A stretch of 64,000 bases of DNA from Leishmania donovani (taxonomy: Eukaryota > Euglenozoa > Kinetoplastea > Trypanosomatida > Trypanosomatidae). The stretch lies in the NCBI RefSeq assembly GCF_000227135.1, contig NC_018232.1, forward strand, positions 187,324 through 251,323, in the 5' to 3' direction. Made by a program: the position numbers and the translations under genes. Shown one piece after another: positions 30,019-40,900 of this stretch. Position 1 is the first letter of the stretch, and every line of letters starts with the position of its first letter. The notes under the pieces were generated by a model. The model worked only from the letters and a program-made list of their open reading frames with translations. It was not told the DNA's origin and did not search any database.

Positions 30019-30046
30019 CCTCCTCCCTCCCTCCCTCCCTCCCCCC
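30019..30046. repeat. (CTCC)n pyrimidine microsatellite
   Basis: Tandem CTCC units run into a poly-C stretch and then an AG near 30047. It could itself act as an alternative trans-splicing signal upstream of the LRR gene. Confidence 0.75.
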
Positions 30047-30482
30047 AGCCAGCAGGCAGCAAGGGGCCAGTCTCTCTCTCTCTCTTAATCTCTATCTCAC
30101 GTACGCACAGGCACAGACACGCACACGTTTACCCGTCAAATACCTCGCGGCAGCATCTGCTGCGTACTCTCGACGCCTCCCTCTGTCTTTCGCCCCGCCG
30201 CCACTTCCGCACAGCCGCCCCACCGTTAGAACGTATCCGCGACGGACGCGGAAGCGACGACGCAGTGGAGAAAGTACGCCGTCGCTGCCGCTGTGCACGA
30301 GAAGCTGGGGAAGAGCTGCGCACGGTCGGTGTGCGTGCAGGCATTTCCTTGGGCATCCGGCTCATCCTTCTCCACTGACACCGCGGCCGCCGCCACGACC
30401 ATCACCATCATCATCATCGCTGCTCTCCCTCCGTTAGCACTGACCTCTGCGTGTGCGTGTGCGTGTGAAGCTTGAAGAGCCG

Positions 30483-33206
30483 ATGGGGCATAAGTATAGC
30501 ACCAGCGCACACCCGTCCGCGGGCGTCGGCGACGCTGCCATGGCAGCAGCAGCGGGCATGCTGCCAGCACCATGCCCACCGCCAGCGCTGAATAGGCCGC
30601 TGATGGAGCCGCGATGGAGGGGTGGCCGTCTCTCCACGGAGCAGGTGGCGGACCTGCGCACTGAACTAGGGCGTCTGGTCGCGGCGCTCGCGGTCGCGTT
30701 TCAGGCAGGCAGAGCAGAAGAGGAAGGACAGCATACGCAGGACGTTGCCGCTGACGCGCATGACGCGAAAGGCAGTGCTCACACCTCGAGTAGCGCACCG
30801 CTCAGCGACCCGCTGGCGGAAGAGGCGGCCGCGCTGCTTCTGAAGCCGTTCGAAGAGATGCACCTCTCTGGCTACCGGCTTGGCGATGCCGCGCTCACGT
30901 CCCCGAGCATGCCCGACCTGCCGTCCTTTCTCTCTGTTGTGTCTCGGCACACGCGGCTCCGCGTGCTCGATTTGAGCTTCAACAATCTGACACCGCAGGT
31001 GCTGGCGCCCCTCCTCCAAGCCATTCGTGGTCTGCCGTTGCTGGCGGTGCTAAAGCTCAGCGGCAACATGCTCGGATCGGCGCGCAGTGACGACTACAAC
31101 GGCAGCCGCAGCGAGAAATGGGACTTGTCCACCGTGAGTGTCGATGAAGAGCTCGGAGATGCCGCGACGGCGGCTGCACGGCTTGGCCGTTATCTCGCCA
31201 CAAACCCGGCGCTGCTGGAGTTGGCACTGTTTCACTGCGATCTGAACGATCACGACGTGCGCGAGCTGCTCTCCGGCCTTGTTCACCCCCGCAACACCAC
31301 CCTGCACACATTGCAGCTCTCCTGGAACCCGGCGTGCACCTCGCGCAGTGCGGAGATGGCCCTGCAGCTGGTCACGGACCTCGGAAACACCACCCTGTGC
31401 GAGCTGGAGCTAGAGGGCGAGGCGCCGGCGACACAGGTGCGTCTTGAGTACGCGTGCACCCCCGACGGTGTCTTCCGCTCCGGACACACCCTCATCCCGG
31501 AGAGCGCGGCGGCAGGGGCAGCGACCGGCGACGGCAACGACGATAACAGCGGCAATGCGGGCACGGTGATCACAAGTGCGGCAGCTGCCGACGTGGTGAG
31601 CCTTGAGCAGCTTCGGCAGCAGCAGCAGCAACTCGCCGAGATCCAGAAGCACCTCACACCTGCCCAGGGGGCCCGCTACGTGAACCGCTGCCGCTACCTC
31701 GCCGAGGACTTGGACGGGTCACGTGTGTTGGCACCGTTGGTGATGCGAGAGCTGAAGGCGGTGCTGTCCATCCGGCTGCCTCCGAGGCCGCGCGTCGACG
31801 AACGCCACGGCGCGAGCGAGTTGAACGTCGCCGCCTTCGCAGAACGGGAGACGGCTTCTGCCTCTGCTGCTGGCGCGGGAGCACACAGCCAAGACGGCAG
31901 CGGAGAGCTCTTCACGTCCGCTGCGGCGGTGGACTGCGGCGGCAGCAACCCTCACAGTGGCCGTGCCGTGCCGTCTCCGGCGGCCGCTGCCAACTCGTCC
32001 GCCGGCCACCAGCGGCGGTCCTTCGAGGGTGTTTCTGCAATGACTGACGGCCATGTGGCAAGTGTTGCGCCACCCCCGCAGGCAACGGATGCGCCGCGCC
32101 CGCGCACGTCTCCCCCGATGCACTTGCGCCGTCGGTGGCCCACCCCCGCGGTGAGCACGGGCAGCGTAGCCAGTCCCGCATCGGGGCGACACGCGGCGCA
32201 GCAGCAGCAGCACCCTCGCACACCGCAAGAGCTGCGTGATGCTCGCTTCGAAACACCACAGCGCCTCGCCGCTGTGATGGCCGACGCCGAGGCATTTCGC
32301 CGTCGCCTGCAACCTGTGCAGCTTGACACTCACGCGCCGCCGTGCGCCGAGGTCAGTCGATACCGCAGCGGCGCGCACAGCGCATCGGTGACGAAAACGA
32401 GATCCCTGTGGTACGCCGACGACGGCTTTGTGTTGCGTCCGAATGGGTTGTCGAAGGTGCTCGTTGCACCGGTGCTCCCTGGTGGCGCGACGGCTTTCGC
32501 AAACGTGGCACTGGAGGACGTGGAAGACCGCCCCCTGCAGCCCTGTTGGTGCACACCGCGCCAGACGTCTCCGATGACTGGCATCTACGCTGGCATACTG
32601 CACTACCACTGCGTGCACGAGGCAACGGCACAGCAACAGAAGCGACAGTACGGCACCTCCTCGTCGCCACCGCCATCGACGGCTGCGACAGCGGTGAAGC
32701 CGGCGGACCCCAGCGCGTCCAAGAGCCGGCTGCCGCTGCTGCTTCCCCAGCCCTCGCAGCAGCCGCAGCCGCAGCTGCAGCCGCAACAGCTGCCCAGCAC
32801 GGCTGAGATGTACTGCGGATGCCAGGGCACCGGTCATCTCTGCCTCTCCGCGTGTGTGGCCTCAGAGGGGGCGGGGGCTGGTCGACGCCGCCATCGCATG
32901 CGGTCGACGTTGCACGTAAAGGCTGCAAAGGCAATGGGCAAGTCTGCAGGGAGCGGTTGTGGTGCGTCAGCGTCCCGCAAATCCGACCGCACGCGCGAGC
33001 GCTTCCTCGACTGGACGGCCACCAATAGTGACGCTGTCAACACCCTCTTGAGCACCGTTGCAGCAGCGGCACCACCGGCGTTGCGTCTGAGCACCGTGCG
33101 CACGGCATGCGGTGGTCTCTCGATCGCGCTCAACTACAGCCCAGTGACCCATTTCTCCGCGCCACACGTGAGCTGCGCATCAGGCATGACGCTAGCGGAG
33201 CTCTAA
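30483..33206 (+). CDS. Leucine-rich-repeat protein with Cys/His-rich C-terminal segments
   Basis: The 907-residue product has leucine-rich repeats at about 150-320, for example LRVLDLSFNNLTPQVLAPLL, LAVLKLSGNML, LLELALFHCDLNDHDVRELL and TLHTLQLSWNPACTS. The spacing resembles the RI-like class common in trypanosomatids. The middle is disordered. The last third has Cys/His groupings: CWCTP, then HYHCVH (about 689-712), and YCGCQGTGHLCLSAC (about 777-791). These could bind zinc but fit no finger I recognise. The start used is the ATG at 30483; the GTG at 30453 lies in a GTGTGC repeat of the 5' UTR. The role is unknown; LRRs suggest protein binding. Confidence 0.8.
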   Translation: MGHKYSTSAHPSAGVGDAAMAAAAGMLPAPCPPPALNRPLMEPRWRGGRLSTEQVADLRTELGRLVAALAVAFQAGRAEEEGQHTQDVAADAHDAKGSAHTSSSAPLSDPLAEEAAALLLKPFEEMHLSGYRLGDAALTSPSMPDLPSFLSVVSRHTRLRVLDLSFNNLTPQVLAPLLQAIRGLPLLAVLKLSGNMLGSARSDDYNGSRSEKWDLSTVSVDEELGDAATAAARLGRYLATNPALLELALFHCDLNDHDVRELLSGLVHPRNTTLHTLQLSWNPACTSRSAEMALQLVTDLGNTTLCELELEGEAPATQVRLEYACTPDGVFRSGHTLIPESAAAGAATGDGNDDNSGNAGTVITSAAAADVVSLEQLRQQQQQLAEIQKHLTPAQGARYVNRCRYLAEDLDGSRVLAPLVMRELKAVLSIRLPPRPRVDERHGASELNVAAFAERETASASAAGAGAHSQDGSGELFTSAAAVDCGGSNPHSGRAVPSPAAAANSSAGHQRRSFEGVSAMTDGHVASVAPPPQATDAPRPRTSPPMHLRRRWPTPAVSTGSVASPASGRHAAQQQQHPRTPQELRDARFETPQRLAAVMADAEAFRRRLQPVQLDTHAPPCAEVSRYRSGAHSASVTKTRSLWYADDGFVLRPNGLSKVLVAPVLPGGATAFANVALEDVEDRPLQPCWCTPRQTSPMTGIYAGILHYHCVHEATAQQQKRQYGTSSSPPPSTAATAVKPADPSASKSRLPLLLPQPSQQPQPQLQPQQLPSTAEMYCGCQGTGHLCLSACVASEGAGAGRRRHRMRSTLHVKAAKAMGKSAGSGCGASASRKSDRTRERFLDWTATNSDAVNTLLSTVAAAAPPALRLSTVRTACGGLSIALNYSPVTHFSAPHVSCASGMTLAEL

Positions 33207-33860
33207 TTGGGCGAGAGGGAGACATAATGCGTATGTCCGAGCCTGTGTATGTGTGTGTGGTGGGGGGAGATGTGGGGTGGGGAGCGTCACGGAAGTCGAC
33301 ATCCGTGCGCGTGCGAGTGTGCACACTGCGCGCATGCTCTGCTCTGCTCTGCTCTGCTCTACTCTACTCTACTCTACTCTGCTGATGTGTATTAGCCCTT
33401 CTTCGATGTTCCATACGCGTATGTGTGTGTAGGTGTGCGTTGCTTTTTGTTTTTTCACTTGGTTTTACTTTTCGGCAGCGCTCGAGACTCTCGCGCGTAC
33501 CGCGTCGCCGTCCGCCCCACCGACCTCACGACTTGTGCCTTGATTAATGTCGTGCACGCGACAACGTCGCCAAGGGTGCGAGTGCGCGCGGTGTTCGGTT
33601 GCACGGGTGTGTTGCCATGTCATGGGATGTGGTGGTGGTACGTGTGCGCATGTGAGGAGGGAGAGAGGGCGGCCGAGGAGATGGAGGAGGAGGGGGAGAA
33701 TCGACGCCGGTGGGGGGGGGGGTGCACGCCGCTCACGTGATCGCGCATCGTGCACGCACGCACAAACAACACCTTGCTTTTGGTTCTGTCTTCGCCGCTG
33801 CTTTGCTCGACCTCCCGCCCGCTCGCTCTCCCCCGCCGATCTCCTGCAGGCGCAAGGGAC
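33207..33860 (+). other. Intergenic region with TG-rich sequence and splice acceptor near 33850
   Basis: A stretch without a supported gene holding TG-rich sequence, a pentamer array (33336-33380) and a G-run near 33700-33722. A pyrimidine-rich tract at about 33800-33847 is followed by an AG at 33848-33849, a typical spliced-leader acceptor 11 nt before the small ORF at 33861. Confidence 0.5.
33336..33380. repeat. Pentanucleotide tandem repeat, (GCTCT)5(ACTCT)4
   Basis: Nine perfect 5-bp units: five GCTCT followed directly by four ACTCT. The block-wise switch suggests one unit mutated and was then amplified. It lies about 130 nt after the LRR gene stop. Confidence 0.92.
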
Positions 33861-34175
33861 ATGCCCCGCGCCATGTTGTGTGTGCATGCGTGCGCGATGC
33901 TTCGCCTCGGCGGCATGCGTGTCCCCGGCGCGCCCGAGGATGTGTCCATCAGTACATCACCCTCGTCGAAAGGCGCGCTAGCAGACGGATTGGTACACCT
34001 GCTGCACGGTTTGGAAGGACGCGGCCGCCTTGTAGCTCTCAGGCCTCCGTGCGTCTCGGTGTACGCGCTCGGTGGGAGAAGGAGGAGAGGGGCGGCCAAC
34101 ACAGCCACCGCCATCATCACTGCCATTATCGTCTCGCGCCTCCCAGCCCCGCCCGCTTCGTCTTCCCGTGGGTAG
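33861..34175 (+). CDS. Possible small gene, 104 residues (uncertain)
   Basis: This frame starts 11 nt after a good pyrimidine tract plus AG and reads through a stretch that looks more gene-like than its surroundings. The predicted order is a strand (DVSISTSP), a helix (ADGLVHLLHGLEG), a strand (VSVYALGG) and a helix (NTATAIITAIIV). That order and the ALG-x8-TAxxxI spacing faintly resemble the small nucleic-acid-binding Alba fold, but the last two strands of Alba are missing and the match could be chance. The frame then stops at TAG. A neighbouring frame stays open and could hold a shifted continuation, so a decayed copy is also possible. No function is assigned. Confidence 0.3.
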   Translation: MPRAMLCVHACAMLRLGGMRVPGAPEDVSISTSPSSKGALADGLVHLLHGLEGRGRLVALRPPCVSVYALGGRRRRGAANTATAIITAIIVSRLPAPPASSSRG

Positions 34176-34335
34176 AGCAGGCCGCTCATTTCTGTTCTCG
34201 TTGTTCCTTCTCCCCTGATGACGAGAGGGAGGAGCGGGCGCGAGGGCCACACGCACGGCGCCCCTCAGTGCGCGGGATCACAAGGCTCAAGCACTCCTCC
34301 ACCCCCTCTATCTCATGCCAAATCCCGAGCCGCTT

Positions 34336-34800
34336 CTGGTAGTGGCATGGCCAAACACCTGCGACGTAGGGGGAGGTCAGTGTGATGTACCGCTACGGCT
34401 GTCGGCAGTGTGTCAGGTCCTGGATGGCGTTGTGTTGGGGCGACCTGTCAGGGCGAGCACGTGTCTGTGCCGTCCACGTGATGGGCAGAGTGTCAGCGTG
34501 GCTCGAGCGTGTCCCACCCCCGGCCCTCACACTGTGCCCTACTTGGTGGTGAGGATCCTGCGCCGCCCCGAGGGGGTGGATGCACCTGGGATGGCGGCCT
34601 GCATAATGGGATGAAGGAGGGGAGGGGAGGGGAAGTGAGGTGGGGTGGGGCGAAGTTCGAGGGCAACGCCCGCGCGCTCAGATGGCTGCGCCAGCGCACT
34701 GCTTTAGCGCGTGTGCCTACGGCTGCTTCGCACCACGCGGATGGGGGGAAGGGGAGGGGGGCCTGGTGACCGGACCGAGTGGTGGGGTTTGAGCTGAACT
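34336..34800 (+). mobile_element. Possible SIDER-like degenerate retroposon
   Basis: A block of about 450 nt of GC-rich, complex sequence sits between simple-sequence flanks in the region upstream of the nitroreductase gene. Degenerate SIDER retroposons of about 0.5 kb are common in Leishmania 3' UTRs and affect mRNA stability. The block contains the string GCCCCGAGGGGGTGGATG, which I loosely associate with such elements. I could not align it to a consensus, so this is a candidate only. Confidence 0.3.
34619..34650 (+). other. Guanine-run cluster, potential G-quadruplex
   Basis: Five GGGG runs with short loops on the + strand, inside the GC-rich non-coding block that I suspect is a retroposon remnant. 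Confidence 0.65.
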
Positions 34801-35827
34801 CGTACGGTGTGGCAAAGAAACGGACACGCTGGGAGGCGGAAAAGCGTGCCGCTCCCTCTCTCTGCCTCTCTTCCCATGGCGGTTCCGTTGCGCCATGCTG
34901 TTGGAAGTTGGTCATGCCCTCTCACCCGCGCGCGCACACCCACGTCTGCGTCTGATGGGTCTGTGCGAGTGAGCGCCTGTGTGGATGGTGCGCTCACGTG
35001 AATGTGTACGTCTGTGTCTGTTCCTGGCAGCAGCGTGTAGGAGCATTCTCAGCCATGTAGGTGTGTTGTATTGTGGCGTAGCTGAGTCGTTGCGCGTGCG
35101 TCTCCGTCAGCAGACAGTTTCGTTTCCAGGGCTCCCGTCTCTGCCCTCCTTCCCTTCCCTTCTCTCTCGGGCACACGCATGCATGCAGGCATGTAGACAT
35201 CCCTATCCCGTGTTCCTCGCACGCATCCGAATTTTGTATCTCTATGTGTGTGTATACTAGGGTGCCTCTGCGCCAGCCTCACCGCTGTCGCTCTCATCAT
35301 CATCAGCCCCCCCCCCTACCATCCTTGTCTGGATGTCTTTACCCTCACCAAAGTCATGTGATGGTGGTTTACGGCAAGACCAGCGTCAAGGCACTGGGCG
35401 TCGGGCGTCGGTCTACACTGGCAACCTACGCAGACACGCAGACACGACGACACACCCGCTCGCAAGCGCAGTGATTCCAACGTGTCAGGGATGAGAGAAG
35501 AGGAGGAGGGGGCGTTCACCGCCTGTTAGGGAATCGCCCCTTACTTCTTACTCTCCGCTGCCGCACGCTGCGAGCGGCTCCGGCACGCGTGCAAGCACAG
35601 ACGCTCATGTATGTGCATATGCCGATGCGTCAGTGGGCCTCCATGTGGTGCGTGCTCCCTCTTCTTACCTCGTACTTCTTCTCGCACACAACGACACTTC
35701 TCGGCACCACTACCGTCACTGCAAGCAATCAGCCACGCCGGCGTAGAACCTCCGCCGCCGTCGCCACCACCCTCCTGGGCCTCGCTCAGCATCTGCGGCA
35801 CCGGGGAAAGCAGCAAGAGAAACTACA

Positions 35828-36799
35828 ATGCTTCGCCGCAGTCGCCGCTTGCTGTTGGCTGCAGCAGGGGCCCGCCCTGCCGCCTTCACCCCTCGAGTCA
35901 GAGAGGCCGCCGGCACCTGCGGCAACGAGGAGCGCGACAGCAACACCAGCAGTGGCCATGGCGGCTTTCTAGCCACGCTGCGCCATCTCGTGGCGTGGAA
36001 CCGCACGAACGCGGCGGCCGCCGCATCGTCGTCATCTGCGTCGTGTGCAGAAACCCCAGCATGCGTCAGCAACAACGCAGCACTCGACGCCGTCGAGGCC
36101 GTCGTGCGCGCCCGGTGGACGTGCCGGCAGTTCGACACGGCGAAGCCGATAGACCTCGACACCCTCAAGCGCGTCTTGGCGGCGACGACCCGCGCCCCGA
36201 CCGGTTTCAACCTTCAGGGCTGGCACGCGGTCGTCGTCACCAACACGGCGGTGCGGGAGCAGCTCTTCAAGGCAGCGCTCGGCCAGCCGCAAGTGCTGCA
36301 GGCGCCGGCGACTGTCGTCTTCGTTGGAGACACGGAGCCGGAGCGGAACGCGCCGCAGGCGCTTGAGATGGGGCTCGAGACGGGCTACTATAGCCCCCTC
36401 TACGGTGCCGCCTACCTGCGCAACATCTACTACTTCATGCATGGCGGTCCGATGCAGTCGATGGCCGCCGTGAAGTCGGTCGTGAGTGCGTGGTACAGCC
36501 AGGCGGCTGGCACGCCGCTCATCTCCGTCCCGGTGAGCCGCGCCGGCTACGCGTGGAAGCAGACGATGATTCCGGCGACGACGTTCGTGAATCTCTGCGC
36601 CGCCGCCGGCTGGGACACGTGCATGATGGAGGGCATCGACGAGGATGCCGTCAAGCGAGCCTTGGGAGTGCCGGCGGAACGGTACACGGTGCCGGTCATC
36701 ATCAGCGTCGGCTACGCGACCGCCGCGGAGGCCGAGAAACGCCAGGTGGGCAGCTCCCGCTTCGCGACGCCGCACACCGTGCGGTGGAACAAGTTCTAG
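35828..36799 (+). CDS. NTR: Mitochondrial type I nitroreductase, FMN-dependent
   Basis: The 323-residue product has a presequence-like N-terminus (MLRRSRRLLLAAAGARPAAF; Arg/Ala/Leu, no acidic residues) that suggests mitochondrial import. The nitroreductase fold starts at about residue 78: RWTCRQFDTAKPIDLDTLKR, then APTGFNLQGWHAVVV, matching the two FMN-binding blocks of the family (R-x-R/C-x-F and P-S/T-x-x-N-x-Q-x-W). The end, VIISVGYA, matches the usual GxP/GYA strand. In Trypanosoma and Leishmania this NADH-dependent flavoenzyme activates nitroheterocyclic drugs such as nifurtimox, benznidazole and fexinidazole, and its loss gives resistance. Length and architecture agree with the kinetoplastid enzyme. 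The frame and the recognised blocks are intact, so there is no sign of inactivation. Confidence 0.87.
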   Translation: MLRRSRRLLLAAAGARPAAFTPRVREAAGTCGNEERDSNTSSGHGGFLATLRHLVAWNRTNAAAAASSSSASCAETPACVSNNAALDAVEAVVRARWTCRQFDTAKPIDLDTLKRVLAATTRAPTGFNLQGWHAVVVTNTAVREQLFKAALGQPQVLQAPATVVFVGDTEPERNAPQALEMGLETGYYSPLYGAAYLRNIYYFMHGGPMQSMAAVKSVVSAWYSQAAGTPLISVPVSRAGYAWKQTMIPATTFVNLCAAAGWDTCMMEGIDEDAVKRALGVPAERYTVPVIISVGYATAAEAEKRQVGSSRFATPHTVRWNKF

Positions 36800-37955
36800 T
36801 TTAGACTCGGCACCAGAGATGAGAAGGAAAAGGGGTGCACGCTACGTGTGGCCCATGGATGCGTCTCCCTCCCTCCCTCTCTCGCACAGACACACCCCGC
36901 ACCTCTGCTCTTCACAGTCGCACGCGCCTCCACTGGGCACGTCGGCACGTGCCACACGCGTCTGTGCAGGCACACATCGCCAGCCGCGTAACGTAACAAG
37001 AGAAGCACCAATAAAAAGAATCGGTGCCACCGTCGCTGTCAGCGGCAGGCAGGCGAGCGGGCCGTGCTGAGGAAGCTCACTCCGTCTCGTTCGCGTCGAG
37101 TGCGAGCCATGGGATGGTGCACCAGGGAGGAGGAGGAAGGAGGCGGGGTTCTCCTCTGGAGCGGGTCTTTTGTGGGGGCAGCTGCTGCCGATTCGCACAC
37201 CGCCCCCGTCTCTGCCACCCTCCAGCCTTCGCCCCTTCACGACCGGCTGCTGCTGTCTTGGCTGCTGGCTGCGCCGGTGTGGCCTCTTTCACGCCTTTAC
37301 GCCCCCCCCCCCTCGAACACCTACACGCCAAACTCGAGGACGGGCAAGCACGCTTTCACCCGGTGCGCTTTCATCACGCAACGTGCCTCTCATCACGCGT
37401 GCGTGTGCGTCAGGCTACCACGTCTTAGAACACGCACCACCACTGCACATCACCGTAACTGAAGCAGCAGCAGGCTCCTCACTCAGCCACCCATTCCCAA
37501 GCCATACACCCCTTTCCTTTGTTTTATTTCTCGACGTCGGAGCGGAGCGGCTGCTGGCCCATCCACTTCCGCCAACCACCACTACACCCGTCACTCTCGC
37601 TTGCGTGGTGTGCCGCGCTCGGTAACGCTCCCATGTTTCCAGCGTCTCCAGTCCATACACACGCACACACACACTTGCTGCTCCTCGCTTTATACTTGCC
37701 CTCCCAGTTATCTGTGAGTGCTGTTGCCTGCTAGCTACGCCAGCACGGGCACGCGTATATCATCGCACCCCACCCCACCCGTGTCGTGGCTCTTCGTGTG
37801 CGTGTGTGGCCCACCTCGCTCTTGAAGCAGACACACACAGGGAGAGAGAGCGAGGCGCGGTCGCACACGGCGGCTGCTCGCCCACACCCTATTAGCACCT
37901 GGTGCTTGCCTCCCCCCCCCCGGATCCCTCCTTCCCGCCTGGCCAAGTCGTCACG
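36800..37955 (+). other. Intergenic region with splice acceptor (37676-37707)
   Basis: No gene seen. It is pyrimidine-rich with short CA repeats near 37660. A pyrimidine-rich stretch at 37676-37705 is followed by an AG at 37706-37707, which gives a 5' UTR of about 250 nt. Open frames here are short and shared with other frames. Confidence 0.5.
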
Positions 37956-40900
37956 ATGGAGGATGATGCCGCGGCCGAGACAACCTCGATCGATTTCTCC
38001 TTAGCCCCGTCGAATGGCAGCGGTGATGTGGCTGGTGGCAGCCCCACGGAGTCGCCGCCCAGCGACGACAACGAGATTATGCGAGCCGGCCGTGGTGCTG
38101 TGCACCACCCGATGCCCGCCATACAAGTACCGAAGCCGACACGGCCACAGCCGCCCACCTCGCCGGCCCCGTTCGGAGATGAAGCGGCAGATGGCGGTGC
38201 ACCATTGCCGGTCGCCTCTCCTGCCTCGGCGCACGTGGCAAAGCCTATCACGCCTTTCCAGGCAATTCGACCGGCAGGGCTGCGGCGCAAGGGCCACCTC
38301 GTCCGCCCTTCCCTGAAAAGAGATGCGAGCCTTGATTTTGTGCGAGCTGTACAGCAGCTCGACTCGGAGGACTTCCAGAGATCTCGGAGTCGCAGCTCCG
38401 ACAGCGAGGGCCTCGACGACGACAGCGATCACAGCGGCAACGGCGCCAGTGCCAAGCGACGATGTCGGCAAGGTGCCGCAGGTGATGCCATCAACGAGGG
38501 TGAACGAACGACCCAGGCGTGGGCGCAGTCACCGTCGCCGACGGCCCCATCTCGGCAGCTGCTTGTGCCACCGCAGCAGCCAACGAGAGCGAGCAACGTG
38601 ACGGCGACCACCACCACCCTCATCGCCACCACCGCAGACGAGACTATAAACTTCGAGGCAGAGAAGAATGATGGCGCGGATGATACGATGGCGGCGCCGG
38701 TGGTTGCTGCCGCGCCGGCGTCCCGTACGAGTGCCGTCGAACAAGCGGCACTTCCACTACCCCAAGAGCAGCACCAGCGTCCTGGCACGGCGCTGACGCC
38801 TTCCACGAAGGCGAGAGCTACTGCGCACGAATCACCGCCGCCGCTGTCATCAACAACGACGGGCACAGCGCCTTCGAAGGATATATCGGGACCGAAACCG
38901 CAGACGCCGACGTCGCCACCCGCGCAACAGCCAAGGAATGAGCAGCGGCGGTCCTCTCCTTCGTGGTCGCGCCATACAAGCCCTGGCTACACCGTCTCCG
39001 CGGCCACGGCAGCGACGACCACGGGCGCAGCCGACATCGTCGGTGCAACGCTGCCCACGGCATCGCCCGCGAGCCCTGGGCGCATTGCGTTACCCGATGC
39101 GGGCCCGCAGCACCACACGCCGCACCTGAGGTTGCTGTCCAGTAGCATGCAGAACGAAGACGACCCGATGTACTGCACCGTGAGCGAGATGACGATGGCG
39201 AATCCGGTGACGCCGCGCGGCGGCGTCTCGCTGCCACTTTTGGGTCTCAGCACGGGCCTCCAGCAGGCCCGTGGCGCCTCTGGGGGAAGCCTGTACCTCT
39301 CCCCTGCCCGTCCTTCGTTGCGGCCAGCCGCGGCAAGTCGCCGAGTGCAGTCTTCAGACTTCTCACTCGATGAGTCCAACGCACTCCTGACGCTGAACAC
39401 GCCTCGCGAGGTCGTGAAGTCGGCGACAGCGGCGCCCAAGGAATCAACATACTTTCGAGACGCAGCCTTTGAGGACGGCGCCGAGCTGGCGTCAACGTCG
39501 ACGCCGTCCCAAAGCATGCTGGGCCTGCATGGCAAGCCCCTGCCCAGTTTCGTCCAGCCGGCTCTGGTGAAGCGAACGGCCGATGGCCGCACGACCGCGG
39601 GCGACGGTCGCCTCTCTCAGCCAGCGCCACCACGGCAGCTGCAGCACCCCTCTGCCCCGCCGGCAATCATTGCAGAGCTCAAGCGCCACGCAGAGCGTGA
39701 GAAGGAGGACGAAAAGGAGCACACCCTGAGACCGACGAGCACTCCGTCGCCGCGAGAGACTCGGGTCGGTGGCGGAGGCGCTCATCGTGAGCACAGGAGC
39801 GCGTCCTCGATCTTCAAGTCCTTCCCCTCCAAAACCATCTGCGGCCACAGTAGGAGCTCCGTAGCAGCCAAGTCGGGCGTCGACAAGCATGGCGAAGGCG
39901 GTGGCGAGGGTCGAGATGTCAAGACGAGCGGTCGCAGCACCAGCTCCATTCAATCCACCCGCAGCAGCAGCCTCGCCTCCGGCCTGTCGCGGCTGTCCTC
40001 CATGTTCAAGCGACTGGTCAGCGGGGCCGGACACGGGAGTGTAGATGTCAAAACACAGCGGCCACTTCAACCGTCTTCGTCGTCGTCGCAGCAGCAGCGA
40101 CGAACTCGCCAGCACGAGGACAACGCCGCCACAACCACTGCCGTCGCGGCATCGCTGCAGATGTCGACGCTGGGGAACACCGTGAAGACCACCGACAGCA
40201 GTACCAACCCCCGCTCCGCTGACACGCTGGTCGGATGCAAGCAGAGGCAGCCACCGCCGGCCGTCACCCCCGCAGCGGCATCAGCAACCGCGGTCAAGCC
40301 AGGACGCGCGACGCCGAAACGCGAGATAACGAGCTCGTGGCACGGCGACTCCATCAACTTCCCCACGGACGAAGAGGAGGATCGAGGGCGGGGCGATGGC
40401 GTAGCGGGGGTGGCGCCACTGATACCACCAGCCGCAGCAGCGCCAGCAGTACCTGTAGAGGGTGCGAGTGGCGGTGCTGAGGAGAGTCAGGGGAGGCGTA
40501 AGAGGAAGGACGCGGAGCGCCCTGACCGTCGTCGGCGGCGGCGACGTCTTCATGACGCGGAAGCGCAAGATGGCGCCTCGTTGTCAGCATCGGCAGCAGG
40601 AGGCGATGATCGGCGCAGCAGTGGCAGCGGCAGTGCCGGTGACGTCGACACCTCCTCCTCGTCTACGCCCTTGACATCCGCGTCGGGCGCTGAAAAGCCT
40701 CGTCGCCGGTGCAGGGAAAGAGGGCGACGGAGCGGACCACGGCGGCATCGGCACCGACGCGAGGGGCGAAAACAACAGAAGGAACAAGCCAACGGTGTGT
40801 CGAAGTTTCTTCAGGACCGCCCATCCTCCCCGACACCGCCGCTGAAGTCGCAGTCCTCCGACAGATCCGCAAGCAGCGACGGCCGACTAGATCGCAGCAG

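Larger units (their letters stand above)
29028..30482 (+). other. Intergenic region with splice acceptor (30421-30437)
   Basis: About 1.45 kb without a supported gene. It holds a guanine-run cluster at 29084-29104, a TCCC-type repeat at 30019-30046 and a CT run at 30070-30085. A short pyrimidine tract at 30421-30435 is followed by an AG at 30436-30437, 46 nt before the LRR gene ATG. Confidence 0.55.
34176..35827 (+). other. Intergenic region with possible degenerate retroposon and nitroreductase splice site
   Basis: From about 34336 to 34800 the DNA is GC-rich and non-repetitive, unlike the simple sequence on both sides. It has no convincing gene and may be a SIDER-type retroposon remnant. 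The rest is typical untranslated sequence. Pyrimidine-rich sequence at 35655-35683 and an AG at 35788-35789 could form the spliced-leader acceptor of the nitroreductase mRNA, giving a 38-nt 5' UTR. Confidence 0.45.
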
